This document shows, in pieces, positions 16,130-24,429 of a stretch of 64,000 nt of DNA. The translations under genes and the position numbers were made by a program. The first letter of the stretch is position 1; each line of letters opens with the position of its first letter. The stretch covers positions 62,001 through 126,000 of the forward strand of contig NZ_JAIUKZ010000016.1 of the NCBI RefSeq assembly GCF_020165985.1, read 5' to 3'. A model generated the notes under the pieces. It saw only the letters and a program-made list of their open reading frames with translations, was not told the origin of the DNA and ran no database searches. Origin of the DNA: Bacillus sp. RAR_GA_16. Lineage in GTDB: Bacteria > Bacillota > Bacilli > Bacillales > Guptibacillaceae.

Positions 16130-16867
16130 TTAAAGCACTTGATCAATGGCGTAAGCGACGCCGTGCTCGGTGTAGTCTTTCGTCACCCAGTTTGCGGCTT
16201 CTTTGACGAGATCTTGCGCATTGCCCATGGCAACGCCGAAACCAGCTTCACGAATCATCGCGATGTCGTTCATGCTATCGCCAACGGCCATGACGTTTTC
16301 CATCGAAAGATCAAGCCATTCGCATACTTTCATCAAGGCAGCAGCTTTATTTACGCCTGCCGGATTGATTTCAAGGTTTGTTGGGCTTGAGTTTGTTACT
16401 TCCAAAGCTTCGTTCGCCATCACTTCATCTGCAATTACTTTGCGGACATGATCATCTTTAATATCAAAACCAAACTTCAGCCAATTGTAATCATTGATTT
16501 CACGTTCAAAAGGCTTTTGTGTATTAAATACGCCTTCTGTTGTAGAAGACCAAAAATACACGTCATGCTTTTCTTTTAATTCCCATAAACGCTCGACAAG
16601 CTGATGATCCAAATGCGTACTGTCGACTAGGTTAAGTTCTTGATCATAAATTTGTCCGCCGTTTACTGTCACGAGGTAGGCAGAATGACCAAGCTGTTCG
16701 GCGATATCACGACAGAAAGGCAAAGAACGTCCAGTGCTTAACACAACGTGAATGCCCTTTTCTTTTGCGCGTTGAACTGCCGCTTCATTTTCCTCTGACA
16801 CCTCTCCATCATGATTGACAAGTGTGCCATCCATATCTAATGCGATTAGTTTAATCTCTTTTTCCAT
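16130..16867 (-). CDS. Cof-type HAD family hydrolase
   Basis: 245 residues from ATG 16867 (ribosome binding site AGGAGTGG); an in-frame GTG three codons earlier overlaps that site. Motif I is LDMDGTLV with both aspartates, motif II is LSTGRS, the lysine is in NKAAALMKV, and motif IV is GDSMND. The type IIB cap lies between residues about 85 and 185. The family dephosphorylates sugar phosphates, FMN or pyridoxal phosphate; the substrate is not evident. Confidence 0.92.
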   Translation of the reverse strand: MEKEIKLIALDMDGTLVNHDGEVSEENEAAVQRAKEKGIHVVLSTGRSLPFCRDIAEQLGHSAYLVTVNGGQIYDQELNLVDSTHLDHQLVERLWELKEKHDVYFWSSTTEGVFNTQKPFEREINDYNWLKFGFDIKDDHVRKVIADEVMANEALEVTNSSPTNLEINPAGVNKAAALMKVCEWLDLSMENVMAVGDSMNDIAMIREAGFGVAMGNAQDLVKEAANWVTKDYTEHGVAYAIDQVL

Positions 16868-17181
16868 CTCTACCACTCCTATTTTTCGCTCTCTCTATTT
16901 TAAACTAAATTGATATCGAACTGTAGTATTTGCAACTTGGAACATTTTTCAGATTTACCGATTATATCACACATTCTAGCAAAGGGTTTTTGTCGTTCGT
17001 AAGAGAGTGAGAAGAGTCCAAAATTCACAGACAATTTCATCCCTAAAAAAAATGAGAAGAAATTCCCCGAAATAAGTTTTACTGTTTTTCATGTGAGGAA
17101 GTGAAAAAGTGGACCGCATCACCAATTTGGTGAAGCGCCTCATAAGCTGAGGAATTATAAATACCAAAGAGGTGAAAGATC
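16868..17181. other. Divergent intergenic region without a gene
   Basis: AT-rich spacer between the HAD phosphatase and the symporter. The only structure seen is near the symporter start: a short dyad CACCAATTTGGTG (17119 onward) and CCTC/GAGG arms about 20 bases later, in the likely 5' leader. No known riboswitch pattern was recognised. Confidence 0.4.
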
Positions 17182-18609
17182 ATGAATCCGGAACAGATTG
17201 GATTCGCATTGTTGTATATCGGGGTTTTTCTATTAATAGGGAAAATGATCCGTTTAAAAGTAAAAGTGCTACAGAACTTATTTCTTCCTTCTTCCATAAT
17301 AGGTGGATTTGTCGCATTGCTTCTCGGGCCTCAGGTGCTCGGGAAAATCATGCTAAATTTCGTCTCAGAAGACCATTTTTTAGCGAATGGGATTATGACA
17401 GGAACCATTATCGAAGTATGGTCGGCATTGCCTGGATTAATGATTAATGTTGTGTTTGCATCTCTATTTCTTGGAGCCACCATGCCAAAGCTACACGATA
17501 TTTGGACATTTGGGGGTCCGCAGCTAGCCTTCGGTTGGGCGATTGGCTGGGGGCAATATGTGATCGGTTTACTTGTCGCCATTTTAATCTTAACTCCCTT
17601 TTTCGATATACCTGCTATGGCTGGGGCGCTGATTGAAGTTGCATTCGAAGGTGGGCACGGGACAGCAGCTGGAATGGCAAGTACATTTGAGGAGCTCGGA
17701 TTTGAAGAAGCGTTTGATCTGGCGATTGGCCTTGCCACAGTCGGTGTTTTATCAGGTGTCGTATTCGGTATCATTCTCATTAACTGGGCGGTTCGTAGAG
17801 GGAAAACGAAAGTCATTAAGGACGTTAACGGGTTCTCTGAACTACGTAAGCAGGGGATTATGGAATACCAGAATCGTGAACCTGCAGGTAAAATGACAAC
17901 GCGCCCTGAGTCGATTGAACCTCTATCTTTTCACCTGGCGATTGTCATGCTTGCAATTCTAATCGGTTGGCTCATTCTTCAAGGGTTAATTGGTCTTGAA
18001 AGTATAACGATTACAAACTGGACGGGGTCAAGCTTTATGAAATACATCCCACTATTCCCGATCGCGATGTTCGGCGGGATTATTCTCCAAATCTTCTTTA
18101 GCAAGAAAGATAAGTATAACCTTGTCGATCGCCGCATGATTAATCGAATTCAAGGGCTAGCGCTAGATGTGTTAATCATCACCGCAATTGCTACCGTCTC
18201 TCTTGATGTCATTGGTGAGTATCTTGTGCCATTCTTAATTCTTGCCGTGGCCGGAATCAGCTGGAATTTATTCGGTTTTCTTATCCTTGCCCCGAAGATT
18301 ATTCCAGACTACTGGTTTGAACGAGGTATTGGTGATTTTGGTCAGTCGATGGGCGTGACAGCAACGGGTTTGCTTCTCATGCGTATCGTCGATCCCGAGA
18401 ATGAATCGCCTGCATTTGAAGCATTTGGTTACAAGCAGCTTGTCTACGAACCTTTCCTTGGAGGTGGACTTGTCACCGCACTATCTGTTCCATTTATTGT
18501 TCAATTTGGTGCGGTTGCTGGGTTGATTTTTGCAAGTGTAATGGTCATTATTGGCATTATTTCTGGTCTTTTCTATTTTGGTAAAGGAAAGCATATAAAA
18601 AATAACTAA
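17182..18609 (+). CDS. gltS: GltS-family sodium/glutamate-type symporter
   Basis: 475 residues with 10 or more hydrophobic segments. The two inverted repeats typical of GltS are visible: FGGPQLAFGWAIGWGQY with AFEGGHGTAAGMASTFEELG in the first half, and GDFGQSMGVTATGLLLMRIVDP in the second; the GHGTA and GVTATG re-entrant loops are the ion and substrate sites. A hydrophilic loop near residues 205-245 divides the halves. Glutamate import with Na+ is the family role. The ribosome binding site is AAGAGGTGAAAG. Confidence 0.87.
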   Translation: MNPEQIGFALLYIGVFLLIGKMIRLKVKVLQNLFLPSSIIGGFVALLLGPQVLGKIMLNFVSEDHFLANGIMTGTIIEVWSALPGLMINVVFASLFLGATMPKLHDIWTFGGPQLAFGWAIGWGQYVIGLLVAILILTPFFDIPAMAGALIEVAFEGGHGTAAGMASTFEELGFEEAFDLAIGLATVGVLSGVVFGIILINWAVRRGKTKVIKDVNGFSELRKQGIMEYQNREPAGKMTTRPESIEPLSFHLAIVMLAILIGWLILQGLIGLESITITNWTGSSFMKYIPLFPIAMFGGIILQIFFSKKDKYNLVDRRMINRIQGLALDVLIITAIATVSLDVIGEYLVPFLILAVAGISWNLFGFLILAPKIIPDYWFERGIGDFGQSMGVTATGLLLMRIVDPENESPAFEAFGYKQLVYEPFLGGGLVTALSVPFIVQFGAVAGLIFASVMVIIGIISGLFYFGKGKHIKNN

Positions 18610-18612
18610 AAC

Positions 18613-18645
18613 ATGACGCCATTTCTGCTTTCAGGAATGGTGTTT
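18613..18645 (+). terminator. Terminator after the GltS-type symporter
   Basis: ACGCCATT and AATGGTGT arms with an imperfect middle, followed by TTTTC. Confidence 0.65.
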
Positions 18646-18719
18646 TCATTTGGGAGTTGTGATTCTTTCAGGCAGCTATCTTTCCTACCAATTGTTTTTT
18701 TATAAATCTCGTGAATCTA

Positions 18720-18745
18720 TGAAACGTAACACACTTCACATCGTC
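18720..18745 (+). promoter_or_regulatory. Candidate ECF sigma promoter (TGAAAC-N16-CGTC)
   Basis: TGAAAC at 18720-18725 is followed after exactly 16 bases by CGTC at 18742-18745, the -35/-10 pattern of the SigW/SigM/SigX class. It lies about 40 bases upstream of the first of a series of membrane-protein genes, which suits envelope-stress control. Confidence 0.65.
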
Positions 18746-18783
18746 CTATTTATTGAAAGTTCAGTTTGATAGGAGTGGATGCC

Positions 18784-18978
18784 GTGTTGAAAAAACTTAG
18801 CGATTTTTTTCATTATGAAATGGTCATTTTAGTTATTCCCGTCCTTGTCTTTGGTCATGTTAAGTGGAACCTTTCTCTCTACCTTTGTTTCGCGCTTTTT
18901 GGATTAAGCGTCGGACTGTATTACTTTTTTAAAAAAGCGGAAGGAAAAAGAATAGATAAAAAGGAAAAAGTAGAGTGA
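18784..18978 (+). CDS. Small membrane protein, unknown
   Basis: 64 residues from GTG 18784, after AGGAGTGG. Two hydrophobic segments (VILVIPVLVFGHV and LYLCFALFGLSVGLYYFF) are followed by a lysine-rich tail. No family was recognised. It is the first gene of a series running to 20106, and its stop overlaps the start region of the next frame, suggesting co-transcription. Confidence 0.7.
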   Translation: MLKKLSDFFHYEMVILVIPVLVFGHVKWNLSLYLCFALFGLSVGLYYFFKKAEGKRIDKKEKVE

Positions 18979-19019
18979 GGTCCTTTCCTCAAGATCATAT
19001 AAAACAAAGGGGGATTTGG

Positions 19020-19502
19020 TTGAGTACACCGGAACTGAGTCATGAAGATTTAAAACTGACAGAATTAAGCTATGTGAAAATAAATGCACTTCTTCTATTC
19101 ATGATTGTCCCGCTATCGATTATTGGCTATTTTTTATCTGTGTCGAACGAAGAGATGTTTTTCGTCTATGAATGGTCGCTTGTCATTCTTCTTTTGGTTT
19201 CGTTTTTCCTTGCCATAGCTACACTTTTTATTTATAAAAGTTCTTATAAATGGCTTTCTTACTCGATTTTAGCGTTTGACCTTCAATTTGCTGTGTTTGG
19301 GTTATTTATAGGACCTTACACGTTTTTTGAACTCTTTTCTGTTTATTATGTTTGTTCACTCCTCGCGCTAATCGCTTTTATCGCAACTCTTAAGAAAGTG
19401 GGCGCTTTTCGTTTTCTTATCGTATTGTTTTTATTCGTAACAGGTCTTTTAACCGTTTATATGGCGTTTCTTCAAAGTCTGTGGGGGACAAATTGGATGT
19501 AA
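19020..19502 (+). CDS. Four- to five-helix membrane protein, unknown
   Basis: 160 residues from TTG 19020, positioned 6-8 bases after AAAGGGGG; upstream in-frame codons lack a ribosome binding site. After a short polar N-terminus (STPELSHEDLKLTELSY) there are five hydrophobic segments, including LLLFMIVPLSIIGYFLS, SLVILLLVSFFLAIATLF and FLIVLFLFVTGLLTVYM. No domain was recognised. It probably belongs to the same unit as the preceding small membrane protein. Confidence 0.72.
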   Translation: MSTPELSHEDLKLTELSYVKINALLLFMIVPLSIIGYFLSVSNEEMFFVYEWSLVILLLVSFFLAIATLFIYKSSYKWLSYSILAFDLQFAVFGLFIGPYTFFELFSVYYVCSLLALIAFIATLKKVGAFRFLIVLFLFVTGLLTVYMAFLQSLWGTNWM

Positions 19503-19528
19503 GGTTCAGAAAGGGTGGTAGGTAAAAA

Positions 19529-19897
19529 ATGGCGACAGCAAAAGAGACGTTTCTAAGAGCGTTCAATGAAGCATTCTTGAGTGGCGATCGAGATGCAGTC
19601 CTCGCGAGTGTAACGGAGGATGTGCAATGGCATCTAATTGGTGAAGAGAAGATCGAAGGAAAGGGGGCGTTTGAAGAAGCGTTGAATCGTATGCACCAAC
19701 ATAACAATGTGACCCTAAGTATCGACACCATTATCACCCATGGTGTTACGGCAGCAGTTGAAGGGAAATTTCATGTGAATACGGAGCAAGGTGAAAAAAT
19801 CTATGCCTTTTGTGATACGTACCGCTTTAACAAACACAAAGATGGGATGATTAAGCAAATTCATTCTTTTATCATTGAAGAGAAAAAGGGGTTTTGA
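19529..19897 (+). CDS. SnoaL-like / NTF2-fold protein
   Basis: 122 residues. The pattern of an N-terminal helix pair (FLRAFNEAFLSGDRDAVLASVTEDVQWHLIG) followed by strands (AAVEGKFHVNTEQGEKIYAFCDTYRFN) and IHSFIIE is that of SnoaL-like nuclear-transport-factor-2 folds, small proteins that bind hydrophobic ligands. No catalytic set can be assigned. Start ATG after GGTGGTAGG. Same direction and tight spacing as its neighbours. Confidence 0.8.
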   Translation: MATAKETFLRAFNEAFLSGDRDAVLASVTEDVQWHLIGEEKIEGKGAFEEALNRMHQHNNVTLSIDTIITHGVTAAVEGKFHVNTEQGEKIYAFCDTYRFNKHKDGMIKQIHSFIIEEKKGF

Positions 19898-19902
19898 AGT
19901 AG

Positions 19903-20106
19903 ATGTTGAACAAAACATGGGTGAACTATTTGATCGGGGGCTTACTACTCTTATCATCCGCGAGATCTTTAGATTCGCTCATTCATAAAGAGTACGGATT
20001 ATTAGGGTTCAATTTCATTTCGTTTATCGGATGTCTCCTAGCAGGTTGCTATTATTTCTATGAAGGCTATTGTCTTTATAAGAAAAATCGTGGTGAAACG
20101 ATTTAA
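19903..20106 (+). CDS. Small membrane protein, unknown
   Basis: 67 residues with two hydrophobic segments (YLIGGLLLLSSARS and FISFIGCLLAGCYYFYEG) and a basic C-terminus. It begins six bases after the SnoaL-like stop, so translational coupling is likely. No family recognised. Confidence 0.65.
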   Translation: MLNKTWVNYLIGGLLLLSSARSLDSLIHKEYGLLGFNFISFIGCLLAGCYYFYEGYCLYKKNRGETI

Positions 20107-20251
20107 ATTAGTCTAGTAAAATAGTACAAAATTCGACCTTATTTATTAGAATCTTCTAAACTATTGTTTAAACTTTGTAAAAATCGGTTAAACTGTAATT
20201 AATCGCATAGAAAACGTAGAAGCGTTTCTATTAATATGAATGGAGGATGGG

Positions 20252-20452
20252 ATGATGGAGAATCGAAAAGTCTACCAAAATCAGATTTCGGAAAAGAGAC
20301 AGGAAATAGTATCTCAACTACTCGAACACATCAATGCTTCCAGTATCGAACAGAAACAGGATACCTTAAAGAAAGAAATTGATCAGGCTCTCGATTGTCG
20401 CGACCGTGAAGCGTTTATGCAGTTAACCGATCGCCTCAATTCACTCACATAA
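20252..20452 (+). CDS. IDEAL-domain protein
   Basis: 66 residues from ATG 20252 (a second ATG follows at once; GGAGG lies just upstream and the earlier ATG at 20240 precedes it). The C-terminal segment IDQALDCRDREAFMQLTDRL fits the IDEAL domain, a short helical motif of Bacillus proteins such as competence and ComK-degradation factors. The N-terminal half is a charged helix. Function not known beyond the family. Confidence 0.75.
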   Translation: MMENRKVYQNQISEKRQEIVSQLLEHINASSIEQKQDTLKKEIDQALDCRDREAFMQLTDRLNSLT

Positions 20453-20523
20453 TGAAAAAGTTGGCATATATGTTAAACCGCTTGCTTATAATCTAGTATT
20501 CACACACTCAGGAGGAGATGTTG

Positions 20524-20697
20524 ATGCTAGATTTAGCGGCGGTTTTTTATGTTGTGATGGATTGGGTTAGCGAAAACAAAGGGTACAAGCTCCAATCCGT
20601 CTTTCTTTTCGGTGGACTTGGGATATCATTTGCGACGTATTTTCTCTGGTTTCTGAAAAAAGGCTATAAAACGGTTGGAAGCGTCAAGAATGGATGA
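20524..20697 (+). CDS. Small single-pass membrane protein, unknown
   Basis: 57 residues, ATG after AGGAGGAGATG. An N-terminal amphipathic stretch is followed by FLFGGLGISFATYFLWFL, a single membrane helix, and a basic tail. No family recognised. The phased repeat array starts 34 bases after the stop. Confidence 0.65.
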   Translation: MLDLAAVFYVVMDWVSENKGYKLQSVFLFGGLGISFATYFLWFLKKGYKTVGSVKNG

Positions 20698-20730
20698 GTT
20701 AAGTGCCTGTTTCTCGTGTGGGACAAGGGG

Positions 20731-20822
20731 AATTCCGCGATAATTTCCATAATCCCGCGAAACAGATGATGAATTCCGCGAAAACATCCAGTAATTCCGC
20801 GAAAAACAATATTATTCCGCGA
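20731..20822. repeat. Helically phased array, five AATTCCGCGA-type cores every 20-21 bp
   Basis: The 10-mer AATTCCGCGA or a one-base variant begins at 20731, 20751, 20772, 20793 and 20813, each usually followed by AA. Intervals are 20, 21, 21 and 20. Spacers of 10-11 bases differ from one another. The array lies between convergent genes. A single core, ATTCCGCG, recurs at 30656. Confidence 0.85.
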
Positions 20823-20852
20823 AACGAAAAAAAGACACCCTGAGGGGCATCT

Positions 20853-21533
20853 TTAGAAAGGGACTGTGATGGATTTGCCCTTCGTGAGCGTTTCTCCAGT
20901 TGGATCGAACACATCACTTGTGTGAATCGTCATTGACTCAAGATTCTTAAGGTCAGTCGTATTCAGAACAAAACCAAGCTGACCAATTCTTTCTTCGCCA
21001 GGCTCATAATCTCCGTATAGGTTCTCCAGATAAAAATCATCGTCGAATCCTTTTTTCTCTCCGTCACTCGTTTTAAGCGCTGAAACTGGCGCGAAATTCA
21101 CCGCTTGATCTGACGTATTCTTCACGTTGACGCGAATCTTTACATAGTTAAATGTGGTTTCATCGTTGGAATAGCCATGGAAAAAGTCGATTAAGTCAGG
21201 AGAAGGAGAGTAGGACATCACCTTCACATCTGAAACGGTCAATGCGATATCGCCAATCGGCGTTTTTTCATTAGTATCAGATTTTGCTTTTAATGTAATC
21301 GATCCATCTGCATCCTGATAAGACTGGCCGACTTTAGTGAGTGAACTGTCGTCAGGAGCCTGAGGACTATCGATTACTTCTGTTTGTTGTTTGTGCTCCG
21401 CTTGTGCTTCAGACTTTTTCGTATCCGTTGCATTCTCCGTTTGTGAACTAGCTTGTTGATTGGCATTGTTTGCAGCACAGCCACCTAGAAAAAGTGACGC
21501 TGAAAGTAAGGAGATTGTGATGAGGTATTTCAT
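20853..21533 (-). CDS. DUF4352 lipoprotein
   Basis: 226 residues from ATG 21533 (ribosome binding site AGGAGGACAA); an upstream in-frame extension lacks a site. The signal peptide ends with lipobox LGGC. After an Asn/Gln/Thr linker the DUF4352 immunoglobulin-like domain is seen: IALTVSDVKVMSY, then YVKIRVNVKNTSDQAVNF and LGFVLNTTD. Such lipoproteins are exposed on the outer membrane face with unknown ligands. Downstream of and co-directional with the alkaline phosphatase gene, but separated by a terminator. Confidence 0.87.
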   Translation of the reverse strand: MKYLITISLLSASLFLGGCAANNANQQASSQTENATDTKKSEAQAEHKQQTEVIDSPQAPDDSSLTKVGQSYQDADGSITLKAKSDTNEKTPIGDIALTVSDVKVMSYSPSPDLIDFFHGYSNDETTFNYVKIRVNVKNTSDQAVNFAPVSALKTSDGEKKGFDDDFYLENLYGDYEPGEERIGQLGFVLNTTDLKNLESMTIHTSDVFDPTGETLTKGKSITVPF

Positions 21534-21561
21534 GGGAATTGTCCTCCTATTAAAGAAAAGT

Positions 21562-21594
21562 CCCGCTGCTAATAGAAGCAACGGGGAAATATGA
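21562..21594 (-). terminator. Terminator of the alkaline phosphatase gene
   Basis: On the minus strand CCCGTTGCT pairs with AGCAGCGGG (one T-G pair), followed by ACTTTTCTTT. Confidence 0.75.
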
Positions 21595-21595
21595 C

Positions 21596-23011
21596 TTACT
21601 TGTCTTTCTTATGATCGTCGTCTTTCTTGTGATCCTTACCGTGGTCTTTTTCGTTAAGAAGATCCATCACCATTTGACCGGTTTCATTGTTATCATGCAG
21701 GCCAGCAAACTTTTCTGATTGTGGACCGTACGCATAGACATTCACGTCAACGCCAGTATGTCCGCCTGTTGTCCAGCCCGTTCCTGAACGAAGGTCGAAG
21801 ATTTTTTCAATGGCGTTGTCAATTTCAACAACGTCGTTTGTTTCAGTGGCTTTTTCGACAGAAGCGATTTCTTCCGATGTTAACTCAAGATCGATGTTTT
21901 CCGTTAGTGTCTTTTCTACATCTGCGCCGTCAGCGATCTGTGCTGCCATGTAATCAGGCGTCTTTTTCGCTGCTTTAAGTGGTGCTGGATCCCATTTGTA
22001 TTCACCGTCACGACCCATAGCGAAACCACCAGTAGAATGGTCAGCAGTTGTCACAACGAGTGTATGCTTGTCCTTTTTCGCAAATTCAATTGCGGCAGCG
22101 TATGCTTTCTCGAAATCTTCCATTTCACTCATGGCTGCGACAACATCGTTATCATGCCCAGCCCAGTCAATTTGGCTTCCTTCTACCATAAGGAAGAAAC
22201 CGTCTTTGTCGTCACTCAAACGCTCAAGCGCAGCATCCGTCATATCTTCGAGAGAAGGCGTATCTTCTGTACGATCGATTGCTTTATCCATTCCTTTTGG
22301 AGCGAAGAGGCCAAGGATCTGTTCGTTATCGTCTTTTGCGAGTTCATCCTTTGATGTTACATAGCTATAGCCGTCTTCTTGGAATTCTTCCGTTAGGTTG
22401 CGGTCAGAACGTTCAAAGTAAGAAGTTCCTCCACCAAGCATAACGTCTACTTTATGTTCGCCATTAATCATTTCATCATAGTAATCGTCAGCAATGTCAT
22501 TGTAGTTATTGCGTGACTCATCATGAGCACCAAATGATGCTGGTGTGGCATGGTTAATTTGGGAAGTGGAAACAAGTCCTGTTGCTTTTTCATTTTCTTT
22601 TGCTTCTTCAAGAACGGTCTTTACTTCGTTTTTATCCAAATCTACTGAAATCGCGCCGTTATATGTTTTGATTCCTGCCGCCATCGCTGTTCCGGCTGCA
22701 GCAGAGTCCGTGACACTTTCTTCAGGATCCCATGAATACGTTTCTTGCGCGCCGACTAAATACTTATCGAAAGCTGTTTTCTCCATGTATGGTGTTGACT
22801 TATCATCCATATAAGAACGGTAAGCTGTTGTATAGCCCGGCCCCATGCCATCGCCAATTAAGAAAATAACATTTTCGATTTCATTTTTCTCGTGCTTGCT
22901 TTTTTCCGATTTTGCTTCTGTATCAGTACCGATCCCTGCAAAACCAGCCACAGCTAATGATGAAATGACAGCGAATGGAATCAGCTTCTTTTTTGTATTT
23001 TTACTAAACAA
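21596..23011 (-). CDS. Alkaline phosphatase, secreted
   Basis: 471 residues with a TTG start after AAGGGGGAAC and a signal peptide to about residue 33. The metal and active-site blocks are present: VIFLIGDGMGPGY (first Asp), VTDSAAAGTAMA (nucleophilic Ser), VEGSQIDWAGHDND (metal ligands), TTADHSTGGF and the late TTGGHTGVDV histidine. It hydrolyses phosphomonoesters outside the cell to obtain phosphate. The C-terminus is a Lys/Asp/His tail (DHGKDHKKDDDHKKDK) that may bind the wall or metal. PhoP boxes lie upstream. Confidence 0.95.
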   Translation of the reverse strand: MFSKNTKKKLIPFAVISSLAVAGFAGIGTDTEAKSEKSKHEKNEIENVIFLIGDGMGPGYTTAYRSYMDDKSTPYMEKTAFDKYLVGAQETYSWDPEESVTDSAAAGTAMAAGIKTYNGAISVDLDKNEVKTVLEEAKENEKATGLVSTSQINHATPASFGAHDESRNNYNDIADDYYDEMINGEHKVDVMLGGGTSYFERSDRNLTEEFQEDGYSYVTSKDELAKDDNEQILGLFAPKGMDKAIDRTEDTPSLEDMTDAALERLSDDKDGFFLMVEGSQIDWAGHDNDVVAAMSEMEDFEKAYAAAIEFAKKDKHTLVVTTADHSTGGFAMGRDGEYKWDPAPLKAAKKTPDYMAAQIADGADVEKTLTENIDLELTSEEIASVEKATETNDVVEIDNAIEKIFDLRSGTGWTTGGHTGVDVNVYAYGPQSEKFAGLHDNNETGQMVMDLLNEKDHGKDHKKDDDHKKDK

Positions 23012-23053
23012 TTGAAGTTCCCCCTTGTTCGTTTTTTCTCACAAATCAAAGTC

Positions 23054-23103
23054 TAACGGATAGATTTGAAGTGAATGTTAATAGATTGTAAGGATACTTT
23101 TAA
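23054..23103 (-). promoter_or_regulatory. PhoP box: TTAACA-like repeats at 11-bp steps
   Basis: On the minus strand TTAACA-like hexamers start every 11 bp; on the plus strand they appear at 23054 (taacgg), 23065 (tttgaa), 23076 (tgttaa), 23087 (tgtaag) and 23098 (ttttaa). The central copy is exact. The site is about 45-90 bases upstream of the phosphatase start, as in Bacillus Pho-regulon promoters. Confidence 0.8.
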
Positions 23104-23411
23104 GATAAAAAGGTCGATTGTCACAGTCGAAAATGAGTAGTCTTTCACGAAAGAAGCGTCTTTTTGAAAATAGGGTCGTCGATTGATTCTATTAATGAGC
23201 GTAATGATAACGCCTTCATTCTGCAAGTGATTTAAGCGAAAATAGGAAAAAGGAGCGAGGAGAGAGGAGGTGTCTAGCTTTTGGAAACTCATTTTGATGG
23301 CTATTCTCATACGACCTTTTTCATAGAAGGAGGCACGAGGTGTCTTGAGAAGACAATCCTTCTATTAAGCTGTTAAAATTATCAGTATAGTAAAAAAAAG
23401 GGGAGATTCGT

Positions 23412-24308
23412 TTGGACTTACTCATGAATGATTCCGTTATTTATGAATTTAACAAAGCACATCAACCTGTAAAAATCGTACCTTCTGGGACCAGCATTGA
23501 AATCGTGACGTATGATTGCTTTGAAAATCAGCTTCAGACGGAGGAAGATGAAATTACGGGAATTGACTGGAATCGAGTCAATCCGGCAACCGGGCCCATT
23601 TATGTGAAAGATGCAGAACCGGGTGATGTCCTGAAGGTTTCGATTGAAAAGCTTGAAATCGGAGATCAAGGTGTCATGGTAGTTGGACCGGACCTTGGTG
23701 TGATGGGGCACCGTCTAAAGGAAATGGAGTCCAAACTTATGCCAATTCAAGATGGGGTTGCGCGTTTTAATGATATTCGCATCCCGTTAAACCCGATGAT
23801 TGGCGTAATTGGCGTCGCACCTGAAGGCGATGGTGTTTCGTGTGGCACACCGGGTGCGCACGGCGGAAATATGGATAATAAGATGATTACAGAGGGGGCT
23901 GTGCTCTATTTTCCAGTCTTTGCAGATGGCGCTCTGTTTGGATTAGGTGATTTCCATGCAGCGATGGGGGATGGTGAAGTGAGCGTTTCAGGAATTGAAG
24001 TCCCTGGTAAAGCAACAGTAAAGCTTGATGTGATCAAAGGGGAGTCACTCGTTCAGCCGATGCTAGAGAACGCTGAAGTGGTTACCCAAATTGCGTCAGC
24101 AGCGACGCTTGATGAAGCAGTCAAACTTGCGACAGAACTCATGATTGATCGCGTTGTCGAGAAAACCGGAATGTCTGTGGGTGAAGCTACGATGCTTATG
24201 AGTGCCGTTGGCCAGGTGGAAGTCTGTCAGGTTGTTGATCCCTTAATGACGGCCAGATTCGTTGTACCAAAATGGTTGGAGCAGCAGCTAGGCGTTCGCC
24301 TCATCTAA
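23412..24308 (+). CDS. Acetamidase/formamidase family protein
   Basis: 298 residues, TTG start after GGGGAG; an ATG four codons later is an alternative. The family core is clear: NPATGPIYVKDAEPGDVLKV, then MIGVIGVAPEGDGVSCGTPGAHGGNMDNK (split here around the GGNMDN motif), LYFPVFADGALFGLGDFHAAMGDGEVSVSGIE. Members hydrolyse formamide or acetamide to ammonia and the acid, and need a divalent metal bound in the GGNMD and DxHxxxGDGE motifs. Length fits the shorter bacterial branch. It likely supplies nitrogen. Confidence 0.92.
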   Translation: MDLLMNDSVIYEFNKAHQPVKIVPSGTSIEIVTYDCFENQLQTEEDEITGIDWNRVNPATGPIYVKDAEPGDVLKVSIEKLEIGDQGVMVVGPDLGVMGHRLKEMESKLMPIQDGVARFNDIRIPLNPMIGVIGVAPEGDGVSCGTPGAHGGNMDNKMITEGAVLYFPVFADGALFGLGDFHAAMGDGEVSVSGIEVPGKATVKLDVIKGESLVQPMLENAEVVTQIASAATLDEAVKLATELMIDRVVEKTGMSVGEATMLMSAVGQVEVCQVVDPLMTARFVVPKWLEQQLGVRLI

Positions 24309-24410
24309 TTCGACATATGCTGACATCGTTCGGGTGGTGCCTGTCACTCGCATGAGATATACTTGGTAGCACGGAGCACGGTCAGAGCACGGTGCCTGTC
24401 ACTTGTCGAA
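24309..24410. repeat. Paired dispersed-repeat unit with TTCGACA ends in inverted orientation
   Basis: Starts with TTCGACA and ends with TGTCGAA, its reverse complement. Between them are two copies of GGTGCCTGTCAC (24336-24347 and 24391-24402) in the same orientation and a GAGCACGGTCAGAGCACGG duplication. The about 100-bp unit looks like a small non-coding element, but no coding capacity or target-site duplication was confirmed. Confidence 0.55.
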
Positions 24411-24429
24411 CTAACTGGAGGAATAAAGC

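Noticed and set aside
17100-17181. Riboswitch in the symporter leader
   Set aside because: Only two short dyads; no known aptamer consensus recognised.
20731-20822. CRISPR-like array
   Set aside because: Cores are 10 bases and spacers 10-11 bases, far shorter than CRISPR repeats and spacers, and no cas genes are present.
23053-23310. Minus-strand 85-codon frame upstream of the phosphatase
   Set aside because: It overlaps the PhoP boxes and promoter and has no ribosome binding site.
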